Source: Bacteroidota bacterium (GTDB taxonomy: Bacteria > Bacteroidota > UBA10030 > UBA6906). Taken from it: a DNA stretch of 10,048 nucleotides. Location of the stretch: the NCBI GenBank assembly GCA_016844425.1, contig JAERML010000092.1, forward strand, positions 1 to 10,048, given 5' to 3'. A program made the translations under genes and the position numbers. The stretch's first letter is position 1, and each line of letters begins with the position of its first letter. Below the pieces are notes generated by a model. That model ran no database searches and was not told the origin of the DNA. It saw only the letters and a list, made by a program, of their open reading frames with translations. Of the stretch, positions 1-6,426 are shown in pieces.

Positions 1-607
1 GAAACCAGAAGGAAACGGTCTCCGGCCCAACCCCCTGGAAGAGCCCTGCAAGGGTAGCAGACACAAACCGGGCCTCATTCGCGTGACCCGTTCCGAGCAA
101 CATCCGCGTTGCGTTCTGGCCGAACATCGTTACCATGACAACAAGGATCATCCCGAGAATCAGGACTGCATCCCACTTCGAGTGGCCGCTCACCTGCAAT
201 CGTTTCGGCGGTGCCACCAGACGGCGGTACAGAGAAACGAGAATAGAGACAACAACCAGAAGTCCAAAGAGGTCTTCCAGAAAAATCAATGGTGGATAGA
301 GCGAACCGAGGAACGCGAACGAAAACCCGGGAACCAGGCCCTCTCCGATTGATTCCAGGACTGCGGCAAGAAGAACGACGAACCCCCAGAAAATCAGGAA
401 ATGGAGCACCCCCGCAATGGGCTCCCGCAAAAGCTTGGTCTGCCCAAATGCAATCTTTGCCACATTGCGTATCCTCTCGCCGACCCGATCAAACCTGTTT
501 TCTTTTTTTCCCACCTGCAGATATCCGATGAGACGTTTCGCGTTCCAGCCAAAGAATCCAAGAGCGCTTGCGAGCAGAATGGCAAAGAGGAGCGACTGCA
601 GAGCCAT
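1..607 (-). CDS. (Fe-S)-binding heterodisulfide reductase-related protein, N-terminal membrane part (partial)
   Basis: An open frame of 202 codons starts at ATG 607 and runs without a stop to the left edge, so the gene is cut there. The visible part is mostly membrane-embedded. Hydrophobic segments lie at about residues 3-20, 64-83, 108-126 and 145-163, separated by basic loops such as NAKRLIGYLQVGKKENRFDR (residues 22-41). This arrangement, with a His (H69) in the second helix, resembles the NarI-like cytochrome b domain at the N-terminus of large bacterial (Fe-S)-binding/HdrD-type or FadF-like oxidoreductases. Those proteins carry ferredoxin and CCG cysteine domains further downstream, outside this window, and are thought to pass electrons from a cytoplasmic donor such as ETF to the quinone pool. 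The start is supported by AAGGA at 615-619, seven bases upstream, and a sigma70-like promoter at 673-701. No cysteine cluster is visible, so the assignment rests on the N-terminal pattern alone. Confidence 0.6.
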   Translation of the reverse strand, partial: MALQSLLFAILLASALGFFGWNAKRLIGYLQVGKKENRFDRVGERIRNVAKIAFGQTKLLREPIAGVLHFLIFWGFVVLLAAVLESIGEGLVPGFSFAFLGSLYPPLIFLEDLFGLLVVVSILVSLYRRLVAPPKRLQVSGHSKWDAVLILGMILVVMVTMFGQNATRMLLGTGHANEARFVSATLAGLFQGVGPETVSFWF

Positions 608-614
608 GGAGAAT

Positions 615-619
615 TCCTT
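615..619 (-). promoter_or_regulatory. Shine-Dalgarno site of the Fe-S oxidoreductase gene
   Basis: Read on the minus strand this is AAGGA, seven bases before ATG 607. It is one of the few clear ribosome binding sites in the window and fixes the start of the partial gene. Confidence 0.6.
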
Positions 620-672
620 ACGTGGGATAGATATGCAACAATGCGAATGGAACGGTGCGGTGAAGCCGTTGG

Positions 673-701
673 AATATAGGGTGAAACGAGGAAAAGGGCA
701 A
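673..701 (-). promoter_or_regulatory. Candidate sigma70-type promoter for the Fe-S oxidoreductase gene
   Basis: On the minus strand, TTGCCC (696-701) and TATATT (673-678) are separated by exactly 17 bases. Transcription would start near 666, giving a leader of about 60 bases to ATG 607. The site lies in the 119-base gap after the phzF stop, which holds no gene and no U-tailed hairpin. The prediction is from consensus match only. Confidence 0.45.
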
Positions 702-726
702 CGCCACAGGGAATGATGGTTGAACG

Positions 727-1686
727 CTAACCGGCCAGCATTTCGCCATCAAGGATTGTCACGGCACGGCCGCCGATTCTTATGGCCGTCACTTCGGCCC
801 CTCGAACGTCGAGTTGAATGGTCACTCGTCCTTTGCGGCCGATGACATCTCCCTGTTCACCGATGATTGTAACAGAGTCGCCAATCGGCTTAAGCTCCCC
901 CTGTTCAAAAAGGTAAGCACCAAGTGGACCGTTGGCCGAACCGGTGACAGGGTCTTCATTGATGCCAACGGTTGGAGCAAAGAAACGGGAGTGGACGGAT
1001 GATTTCCTGTCTACCGTTTCCGTAGTAAATACGCACAGACCAATGATATTACGGTTGGAGAGGAACTGAGACATTGCAAAGAAGTTCGGCTTCATGGAAA
1101 AGATGGAATGGAGACGGCGAATCGGCACATAGAGGTAGTTGGACACAACAATCGGAAGCCTGTTCTCAAACTCATCGAGGCTAATGTTCAGAATTCGCAT
1201 CACGTCCAGTTTGTACTGGCCAGCTCTCACAAACTCCTGCAGTGTCAGCCCGAAGAACACGTCAATGGTGTTGAGCGTTTTTTCAACAGTAACCGGTAAG
1301 ATTCCGGACTTTGTCTCAAGTTTGAAAGAGAAAGAGCCTGCGCCTTTCATCCCGAACATTTCATCTTCCGCCAATGCATGGAACGCGGCAATGGTAGCGT
1401 GACCACAAAGGGGAACTTCCGTCTGAGGAGTAAACCACCTGATCCTCAGACTTGCAGCGGGAGTGGTGGCCGGAAGAATGAAGGCGGTCTCAGAAACCGC
1501 CATTTCACGGGCAATGGTTTGCATCTCCTGATCGGTGAGGCTCTGTGCATTGAGGACAACGCCTGCCGGATTGCCGGTCAAGGGGGTCTCGGTGAATGCA
1601 TCCACCTGTTTGATCCTGATTTTTTTCAACTCCCTGGGCAGACCGGAGGAAAGAGGAAGTTTCTGAACAAGCTCAACTGGACTCAC
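727..1686 (-). CDS. PhzF family isomerase/epimerase-like protein
   Basis: A 319-residue protein of the PhzF/YddE family, which has a diaminopimelate-epimerase-like double fold. Family hallmarks are in order: VDAFT at 28-32, GNPAGVV at 38-44, SETAFI with the catalytic Glu at E66, PLCGHATIA at 92-100 and DPVTGSANG at 245-253. The Glu, His, Asp and Ser of the PhzF active site (E66, H96, D245, S250 here) are all present, so the enzyme looks intact. The GTG start at 1686 has an AAGGAAAA ribosome site just upstream and leaves about 20 extra residues before the usual N-terminus. A TTG at 1629 would give the canonical start (KKIRIKQVDAF) but lacks a properly spaced ribosome site. The gene follows the DUF4905-like gene by 24 bases and is probably co-transcribed with it. 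There are no phenazine genes nearby, so a role in phenazine synthesis should not be assumed; the substrate is unknown. Confidence 0.93.
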   Translation of the reverse strand: MSPVELVQKLPLSSGLPRELKKIRIKQVDAFTETPLTGNPAGVVLNAQSLTDQEMQTIAREMAVSETAFILPATTPAASLRIRWFTPQTEVPLCGHATIAAFHALAEDEMFGMKGAGSFSFKLETKSGILPVTVEKTLNTIDVFFGLTLQEFVRAGQYKLDVMRILNISLDEFENRLPIVVSNYLYVPIRRLHSIFSMKPNFFAMSQFLSNRNIIGLCVFTTETVDRKSSVHSRFFAPTVGINEDPVTGSANGPLGAYLFEQGELKPIGDSVTIIGEQGDVIGRKGRVTIQLDVRGAEVTAIRIGGRAVTILDGEMLAG

Positions 1687-1690
1687 AGTG

Positions 1691-1698
1691 TTTTCCTT
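1691..1698 (-). promoter_or_regulatory. Shine-Dalgarno site deciding the GTG start of the phzF-like gene
   Basis: On the minus strand this reads AAGGAAAA, a few bases before GTG 1686 and inside the 24-base gap after the upstream gene. It favours the longer reading of the PhzF-like protein over the internal TTG at 1629. Confidence 0.55.
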
Positions 1699-1710
1699 GG
1701 GTTGATGGAA

Positions 1711-2589
1711 TTAGTTCCGCTCGGATACAGCCAAGCTTACGGCAGTCAACGTGTTGCGATTCTTGATGTAGAAAAGTGTGCCATGCTGGACGAAGAATGA
1801 TTCAGGGGCGACAGCTTGGACATTTTCGTTGATTGTCTCATGCAACAAGACGCTACCGGATTCCCGTTCAAGAACTGCAATGGTGTTCTTCAGATGGAGA
1901 GCTGTGTCCTCCCCTTGCCCCATGCGCTCATGATAGTTCACAACGATGGTATCTTCGTTATCCAGAACTTCTACGAGTCCCACGATTGATTTGTTGGTGC
2001 AATAGCTGCGCACCAAATCTGCCGCCTCACTTTCACCGTTGTCGAGCCGCCCAAGTGGCACCGGGAACTCCATTGCATCAGACTGTCTGGACGAGATCCG
2101 GTTCCGTGCATCACGAACAACTTGACTATTGTTTCCCCACGATCGTAGGATGGCACCTGTCCTATATTCAAGTTCAAGAATGATGTTGCCTTCCAGCGAG
2201 TCCTTGGCGGCGAGCACCACGTCGTCTTCCGCGACGAGGAACTTGCACTCGTCGTTCGACCAGAGCTTCATCCCTGTGAGGAGGTCAACCGCGAATACTC
2301 CTTTATGTTCCGGCATATCCGGCTTGGCAAAACCATGCAACAACACCACGTCACGATGAATGGCCTCGATACCAATCCACCATCGCTCGGAGAACTCAAC
2401 ACTTTGCCAGAGAACTTCGCCACTGGTCTGGCTTACACAAAAGAATGTCGCTTGCTTCTGGTCAACATCTCTATCTTCACCAACCAACTTCCCTGATCCC
2501 GTCGGGACAACACGCCAAATTATACCGTTGGCGCGGTATCTCCATGTCGGCCGGATCTCCTTGCCTTTTATGAAACCTGGAAACTTCAT
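1711..2589 (-). CDS. DUF4905-like protein of unknown function
   Basis: A 292-residue protein with no signal peptide and no obvious membrane segment. It contains repeated strand-rich units of the type seen in beta-propellers, for example FFCVSQTSGEVLW (49-61) and GVFAVDLLTGMKLW (97-110), each ending in TG-x-x-LW. It also has a very Trp-rich patch, ERWWIGIEAIHRDVVLLHGF (68-87). From memory this fits the DUF4905 family of Bacteroidetes/Chlorobi-type bacteria, whose function is not established; I could not confirm the match. The ATG start at 2589 has only a weak AAGAG ribosome site, but a good promoter lies upstream at 2635-2663. It is the first gene of a pair with the PhzF-like gene, 24 bases apart. 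The PQQ-like repeat look could suggest ligand binding, but no enzymatic residues are identifiable. Confidence 0.72.
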   Translation of the reverse strand: MKFPGFIKGKEIRPTWRYRANGIIWRVVPTGSGKLVGEDRDVDQKQATFFCVSQTSGEVLWQSVEFSERWWIGIEAIHRDVVLLHGFAKPDMPEHKGVFAVDLLTGMKLWSNDECKFLVAEDDVVLAAKDSLEGNIILELEYRTGAILRSWGNNSQVVRDARNRISSRQSDAMEFPVPLGRLDNGESEAADLVRSYCTNKSIVGLVEVLDNEDTIVVNYHERMGQGEDTALHLKNTIAVLERESGSVLLHETINENVQAVAPESFFVQHGTLFYIKNRNTLTAVSLAVSERN

Positions 2590-2634
2590 TAATGGCTCTT
2601 GGATGGCGTCTTCGCTTCGCTAAATTCTTTGAAC

Positions 2635-2663
2635 AAGATAAGAACACCACAATGAAATTTCAA
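2635..2663 (-). promoter_or_regulatory. Candidate sigma70-type promoter for the DUF4905-like/phzF pair
   Basis: On the minus strand, TTGAAA (2658-2663) and TATCTT (2635-2640) lie 17 bases apart. Transcription would start near 2628, leaving about 40 bases of leader before ATG 2589. The 153-base gap 2590-2742 between rdgB and the DUF4905-like gene contains nothing else I can support; no U-tailed terminator for the upstream rdgB operon is visible. Confidence 0.45.
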
Positions 2664-2742
2664 CCTTTGTTAGAGGATTGTGAGAATCAACGCGATGAAA
2701 GGGGGGAGCCATCGAATTCCAGTAATCGGAGTCAGCGGAAGG

Positions 2743-3336
2743 CTAGAGGAGTTGCCGAAGAATCGGTCTAATGTTTTGAATGGCTTTGGCCCGATGACTC
2801 AACGTATTCTTTAACGCCGTATCCATTTCAGCCAAGGTCTTGGAATATCCGGTCGGAACGAAGATCGGATCATACCCGAACCCATTTTCTCCACGAGGGC
2901 TTTCGGTAATCACTCCTTCGCAGATGCCATCCACTGTTCGCACAACACCATCAGTCGGCATGAACGCAATCACGCATCGAAACCGTGCCGCACGTCGGCG
3001 CGGTGGAACGCCCCGCAGTTTTTTGAGCAGCTTCTTGCAGTTGTCCGAATAGGTTGCCCTTGGACCGGCATAGCGAGAAGAATACACGCCTGGTTCGTTG
3101 TTGAGATAGTACACTTCCAGTCCTGAATCATCAGCAATGGTGGGGATGTTCGCCACTTGAAATGTCTCGCGAGCTTTCTTCACGGCGTTCTCCTCCAGCG
3201 TTTCACCATCTTCAACAGTCTCACCTATCCGGGGGAGCTCATCTAATGTCAAGAGCTGACAATCGGCGTCCACCAAGAGTGAGTGTAGCTCACTTACCTT
3301 ATCCTTGTTTCTAGTCGCAAGAAGGAGTTGCTTCAT
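2743..3336 (-). CDS. rdgB: RdgB/HAM1 non-canonical purine NTP pyrophosphatase
   Basis: A 197-residue Ham1-family enzyme that hydrolyses ITP, dITP and XTP to the monophosphate and pyrophosphate, keeping deaminated purines out of DNA and RNA. It acts in the cytoplasm as a homodimer with Mg2+. Family motifs are complete: the N-terminal nucleotide-binding TRNKDKVSEL (8-17), the catalytic ADDSGLEV (68-75), SSRYAG (86-91), GENGFGYDPIF (149-159) and the C-terminal SHRAKA (180-185). The length is normal. The ATG at 3336 overlaps the stop of the upstream SemiSWEET gene in ATGA, with no ribosome site of its own, so translation is probably coupled. It is the last gene of the radA operon. Confidence 0.96.
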   Translation of the reverse strand: MKQLLLATRNKDKVSELHSLLVDADCQLLTLDELPRIGETVEDGETLEENAVKKARETFQVANIPTIADDSGLEVYYLNNEPGVYSSRYAGPRATYSDNCKKLLKKLRGVPPRRRAARFRCVIAFMPTDGVVRTVDGICEGVITESPRGENGFGYDPIFVPTGYSKTLAEMDTALKNTLSHRAKAIQNIRPILRQLL

Positions 3337-3587
3337 GAGATTCGGGGAAAAAGTTTATAGTAGAGATTGATAAGACTACCTAGAGTTGTAAGTGCGTTCA
3401 GGATCGAGAATACCATGTCGTCACGGAGAAGTGCGTAACACATAAGCGAGCCGGACCCCAATGCGCCAAGAAGAAGAAATCCGAGCGTCACATCGCAGCG
3501 GCCGGCTCTGATCGTCTCCATTGATTGCGGCATCCAGGCAAGCGCCAGAGCAATAACACCGGCATAGCCGATCCATTCAGTTGTCAT
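3333..3587 (-). CDS. SemiSWEET/PQ-loop small membrane protein
   Basis: An 84-residue, three-helix membrane protein of the MtN3/SWEET/PQ-loop family. The helices are at about 5-20, 34-54 and 58-79. The PQ dipeptide (P20-Q21) follows helix 1, then the basic/acidic loop SMETIRAGRCDVT. SemiSWEETs form homodimers that carry small sugars, usually sucrose or glucose. Asn64 in helix 3 sits where the pocket Asn of characterised SemiSWEETs lies, but the usual pocket Trp of helix 2 is absent (the region reads SGSLMCYALL). The substrate is therefore uncertain and may not be a sugar. Both ends overlap neighbours by four bases (ATGA at 3584-3587 and 3333-3336), showing firm operon membership. An alternative label is a lipid-A-disaccharide synthase N-terminal-like PQ-loop protein. 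Confidence 0.8.
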   Translation of the reverse strand: MTTEWIGYAGVIALALAWMPQSMETIRAGRCDVTLGFLLLGALGSGSLMCYALLRDDMVFSILNALTTLGSLINLYYKLFPRIS

Positions 3588-4930
3588 CGTACACGACCCA
3601 GAAGACGACGAAGTTCCTCTCGGGCACCGCCAATAATCGCCCCCTCGTCGAGCGTGATCTGCGCGCCTTCACAATACACCCATTTTCCGTCAATCATCAC
3701 CGAACGGACGTTCTCAGGAGAACACGAGTATACAATTGTGGAGTAGACATGTTCGGGGGATGGATCAGCATATTGATTCCATACTCTATGAAGGTCCAAT
3801 AGCACGATGTCTGCTTTCTTTCCCGGTTCAATGCTCCCGATCTCATCATCCATTCCAAGAGTCTTCGCTCCACCAAGCGTTGCCATCTCGAGCACAGTCT
3901 TCGCTTCCATTGCACGTGGGCCGTGCTGCGGCTTTTGGAGCAGTGCTGCCAACCGCATCTCGCGGAACATATCCAGTGTATTGTTGCATGGCGCCCCATC
4001 GGCACCAAGGGACACTGTAATGCCCCTCTGAAGAAGTTGCGGGACATTTGCTATCCCCGACCCGAGCTTGAGGTTCGACGATGGACAGTGAACCACCTTC
4101 GCCTGGCGTTTCGAAATAAGGTCGACCTCGCGATCATTCAACCATATGCAATGAGCAAGGCAGGTATTCGCCCGGAGGATTCCGAGCGATTCGAAGAACT
4201 CCACGTTATCCATACCGCATCTCTGCCGGACGGAGTTCATTTCATGACGGTTTTCGGCTGCATGCGTGTGGAACAACATGCCCGGAAAATCTCCCGTCAT
4301 TTCATAGGCTTGCGTGAGAAGCTCGTCAGTACACGAGAGGACGAACCGCGGAGCAACGGCATACCGTATCCGACCATCAGCAGCATTGTGCCACTGCTGT
4401 GCCTGCTGTAGCGTCGAGGAAAGCGCATCCTTGGTTGATTCCTTGAAGGAAGGGTAGAGCGTGTTCTCATCCATCATCGCTTTGCCAACGAAGGCGCGGA
4501 TCCCGCTCTCGTTGATCGCCGCGACGACCTCCTCTTCGTTGTGGATGCTTCCCATGTCCATGATCGTTGTTGTGCCGGAACGAAGCAACTCTGCGATACC
4601 GGCCTGGGCAGAAACTCGCATTGAGCGGCTGTTGTGAGCAGCCTCGAACGGAAAGATTCGGAGCTTCAGCCAGTCTAACAACTCGAGGTCATCGGCGAGC
4701 CCACGAAAAAGGCTCTGGCATAGATGAATGTGGGTTTGGACAAATCCCGGGATCGCGACACACCCGGACGCGTGTGTTACCTCGCCCTCAAATGGAGCCA
4801 TCGCATACAATTCTGCTCCCGTCAGAACCCGGTCAATTCTGTTCCCTTTCACAATGATGCCTCCTCCCTGCACAACCCTACGCCCGGAATCCATCGTCAC
4901 CACGGCATCGACTGTTATGAGGACATTCAT
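3584..4930 (-). CDS. Amidohydrolase, SAH/MTA/5'-deoxyadenosine deaminase type
   Basis: A 448-residue (from ATG 4930) metal-dependent hydrolase of the AtzA/TrzN/MtaD branch. The metal and catalytic residues are all visible: H67 and H69 in QTHIHL, H223 and E226 in HTHAAE, H260 in LAHCIWL, and D311 in GADGAPCNN. The C-terminal GSIEPGKKADIVLLDL (366-381) closes the composite beta-sandwich. Relatives deaminate S-adenosylhomocysteine, methylthioadenosine, 5'-deoxyadenosine or guanine. The overall pattern fits the SAH/MTA/5'-deoxyadenosine group best, but substrate cannot be set from sequence. ATG 4930 gives a canonical N-terminus and leaves 26 bases after the radA stop. A TTG at 4960 would add ten residues and overlap the radA stop by four bases. 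Neither has a clear ribosome site. The 3' end overlaps the SemiSWEET start by four bases. Confidence 0.88.
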   Translation of the reverse strand: MNVLITVDAVVTMDSGRRVVQGGGIIVKGNRIDRVLTGAELYAMAPFEGEVTHASGCVAIPGFVQTHIHLCQSLFRGLADDLELLDWLKLRIFPFEAAHNSRSMRVSAQAGIAELLRSGTTTIMDMGSIHNEEEVVAAINESGIRAFVGKAMMDENTLYPSFKESTKDALSSTLQQAQQWHNAADGRIRYAVAPRFVLSCTDELLTQAYEMTGDFPGMLFHTHAAENRHEMNSVRQRCGMDNVEFFESLGILRANTCLAHCIWLNDREVDLISKRQAKVVHCPSSNLKLGSGIANVPQLLQRGITVSLGADGAPCNNTLDMFREMRLAALLQKPQHGPRAMEAKTVLEMATLGGAKTLGMDDEIGSIEPGKKADIVLLDLHRVWNQYADPSPEHVYSTIVYSCSPENVRSVMIDGKWVYCEGAQITLDEGAIIGGAREELRRLLGRVR

Positions 4931-4956
4931 GGCTGCGGAACCAGCAGAGGGGCTCG

Positions 4957-6287
4957 TCAAGTTGGGGAACGCGTGGAGAGCGCTGCAATTGCCTGGTCAA
5001 CCGTCTCCACTTCGGTCAATGTCATGTCACCGTTCCGTCGGACGCCTTTCAAGTTGTTCCGCGGGAGGATCAGCCTTGTAAAGCCGAGCTTCCTGGCTTC
5101 ACCGATCCGCTTCTCAATCTGGTGGATTGTCCTGATTTCTCCCCCCAACCCCACTTCACCAACCACCACGGTGTGTGGGTCCACGGGAACATCACGCAGG
5201 CTGGACACAATTGAGAGAGCCATCCCTAGGTCAACGGCAGGCTCTTCTACTCTCACTCCTCCGGCAACATTTACGAACACATCGAATTGTCCTACATGGA
5301 GGCCAACCCTCTTTTCCAGAACGGCCAGAAGCATCTGAAGGCGTTTGGAGTCATAGCCGGTCGAGGTTCTCTGCGGGACCCCGTAACTGGTAGGCGCAAC
5401 CAGGGCCTGCACCTCCAACAGCAGCGGCCTTGTCCCCTCGATGCTAGCCACAACCGCGGAGCCTGACGTGCCGGCCCTTCGTTCAGACAGAAAGACCTCC
5501 GATGGGTTCGACACTTCGCGTAGACCTCCATCGTGCATTTCAAATACACCGATCTCATTGGTCGAGCCGAACCTGTTTTTCATGGCGCGGAGAATTCGGT
5601 AGGAGTAATGGCGCTCCCCTTCAAACTGGAGCACAGCATCAACCATATGCTCCACTACCTTCGGACCGGCTATCACTCCTTCTTTCGTCACATGACCGAC
5701 GAGGAACACCGGAATGTTGCGCGTCTTTGCATACCGTATGAACTGGGCTGTCGCTTCGCGCACCTGGCTGACAGTCCCAGGCGCGCTCTCCATGTCAGGA
5801 CGGAACATAGTCTGAATCGAATCTACAATGATGATATCGGGGGTGTTCCTTTCCAGGAGCGCATCAATCACATCAAGGTTGGTCTCAGCAAGCAACAGGA
5901 GTTTTCTGGATGGTTTTCGCTCCATGCGATCTGCGCGGAGCTTGATCTGGTTGACGGACTCTTCGCCTGTAATATAGAGAACGACGCTTTCGCCGAGGGA
6001 CGACGCCATCTGCATCATCAAGGTTGACTTGCCAATACCGGGATCTCCTCCGATCAATACCACGGAGCCGGGGACAATGCCGCCACCCAAAACTCTGTCC
6101 AATTCAGAAAGGTGCGTCGGGGTTCGCGGCTCTGCTGCGAGGCTCACCTCGGACTTGACCGCGATGCCTTGGCTGACAGTTCTTCGACAAAGGAATTCCA
6201 CTCTCCGCAGTTGGGGCATTTCCCAATCCATCGCGGCGATTCGTAGGCACAGGACTGGCAGACGTATTTGGTGTGGATCTTCTTCAT
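4957..6287 (-). CDS. radA: DNA repair protein RadA/Sms, with an apparent frameshift in the linker
   Basis: RadA is a hexameric RecA-like ATPase that drives branch migration in recombinational repair. The N-terminal C4 zinc finger (residues 1-30 from ATG 6287) reads CQSC, then [10 protein letters not shown], and continues in this frame to a TGA at 6144-6146. The rest lies in a different frame of the same strand: LGGGIVPGS, Walker [11 protein letters not shown] (6022-6052), the RadA-specific KNRFG motif, and the C-terminal Lon-like domain ending at 4957. Joining the two frames requires one base to be missing, or two extra, in the linker between about 6146 and 6195. The rejoined protein would be about 443 residues, normal for RadA. 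The core frame stays open upstream to a GTG at 6414, but that extension has no RadA similarity and overlaps the divergent gene. The cause may be a sequencing error, a real lesion, or -1 frameshifting. Confidence 0.92.
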
Positions 6288-6298
6288 GAGGACGAATC

Positions 6299-6327
6299 AA
6301 TATACTCAGGTCGCGCGTGAGATTCAA
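6299..6327 (-). promoter_or_regulatory. Candidate sigma70-type promoter for the radA operon
   Basis: On the minus strand, TTGAAT (6322-6327) and TATATT (6299-6304) are 17 bases apart. Transcription would start near 6292, only about five bases before ATG 6287, and no ribosome site precedes that ATG. The transcript would be nearly leaderless. The -35 box lies in the loop of the inverted repeat at 6309-6350. Confidence 0.35.
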
Positions 6328-6350
6328 CGAGCTCACTAAGGAGCGCGACC
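6309..6350. repeat. Nested inverted repeat between radA and the glycosyl hydrolase gene
   Basis: The outer arms GGTCGCGC (6309-6316) and GCGCGACC (6343-6350) are perfect complements. Directly inside them, GTGAG (6317-6321) pairs with CTCAC (6332-6336), leaving a six-base bulge (6337-6342) on one side and a 10-base loop. There is no T-run on either side, so it is not a standard terminator. Its position over the candidate radA -35 box suggests an operator or an RNA hairpin, which is inference. Confidence 0.6.
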
Positions 6351-6360
6351 CCCCTATTGC

Positions 6361-6389
6361 TTGCTTCTCGCCATCCGGGTGCATATATT
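6361..6389 (+). promoter_or_regulatory. Weak candidate promoter for the glycosyl hydrolase gene
   Basis: TTGCTT (6361-6366) and TATATT (6384-6389) lie 17 bases apart on the plus strand. The -35 half is poor (only TTG fits), the -10 half good. A start of transcription near 6396 would leave about 30 bases before TTG 6427 and argues against translation from TTG 6361. Confidence 0.25.
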
Positions 6390-6426
6390 TTGCCAGCATT
6401 CTTTGTTCATTCACCTTATAATTTCC

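Noticed and set aside
498..507. A-rich runs in the Fe-S protein gene (and a similar one in the PhzF-like gene near 1620-1627) as possible slippage sites
   Set aside because: Both genes stay in one coherent frame with sensible protein sequence across the runs, so no frameshift is indicated.
651..670. Short hairpin AACGG/CCGTT in the leader of the Fe-S oxidoreductase gene
   Set aside because: Only five base pairs, no T-run, and it overlaps the predicted transcription start; too weak to call a regulator.
727..1686. Phenazine biosynthesis cluster, suggested by the PhzF homologue
   Set aside because: No other phz genes are present. PhzF-family proteins are widespread in bacteria with no phenazine production.
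6288..6414. Upstream extension of the RadA core frame to GTG 6414
   Set aside because: It has no RadA similarity, replaces the zinc finger that is clearly encoded in the neighbouring frame, and overlaps the divergent hydrolase gene.
6417..6422. Perfect TATAAT on the plus strand
   Set aside because: No -35 partner stands at 16-18 bases; the closest candidate, TTGCCA (6390-6395), is 21 bases away. Transcription from here would start inside or after the signal peptide coding region.
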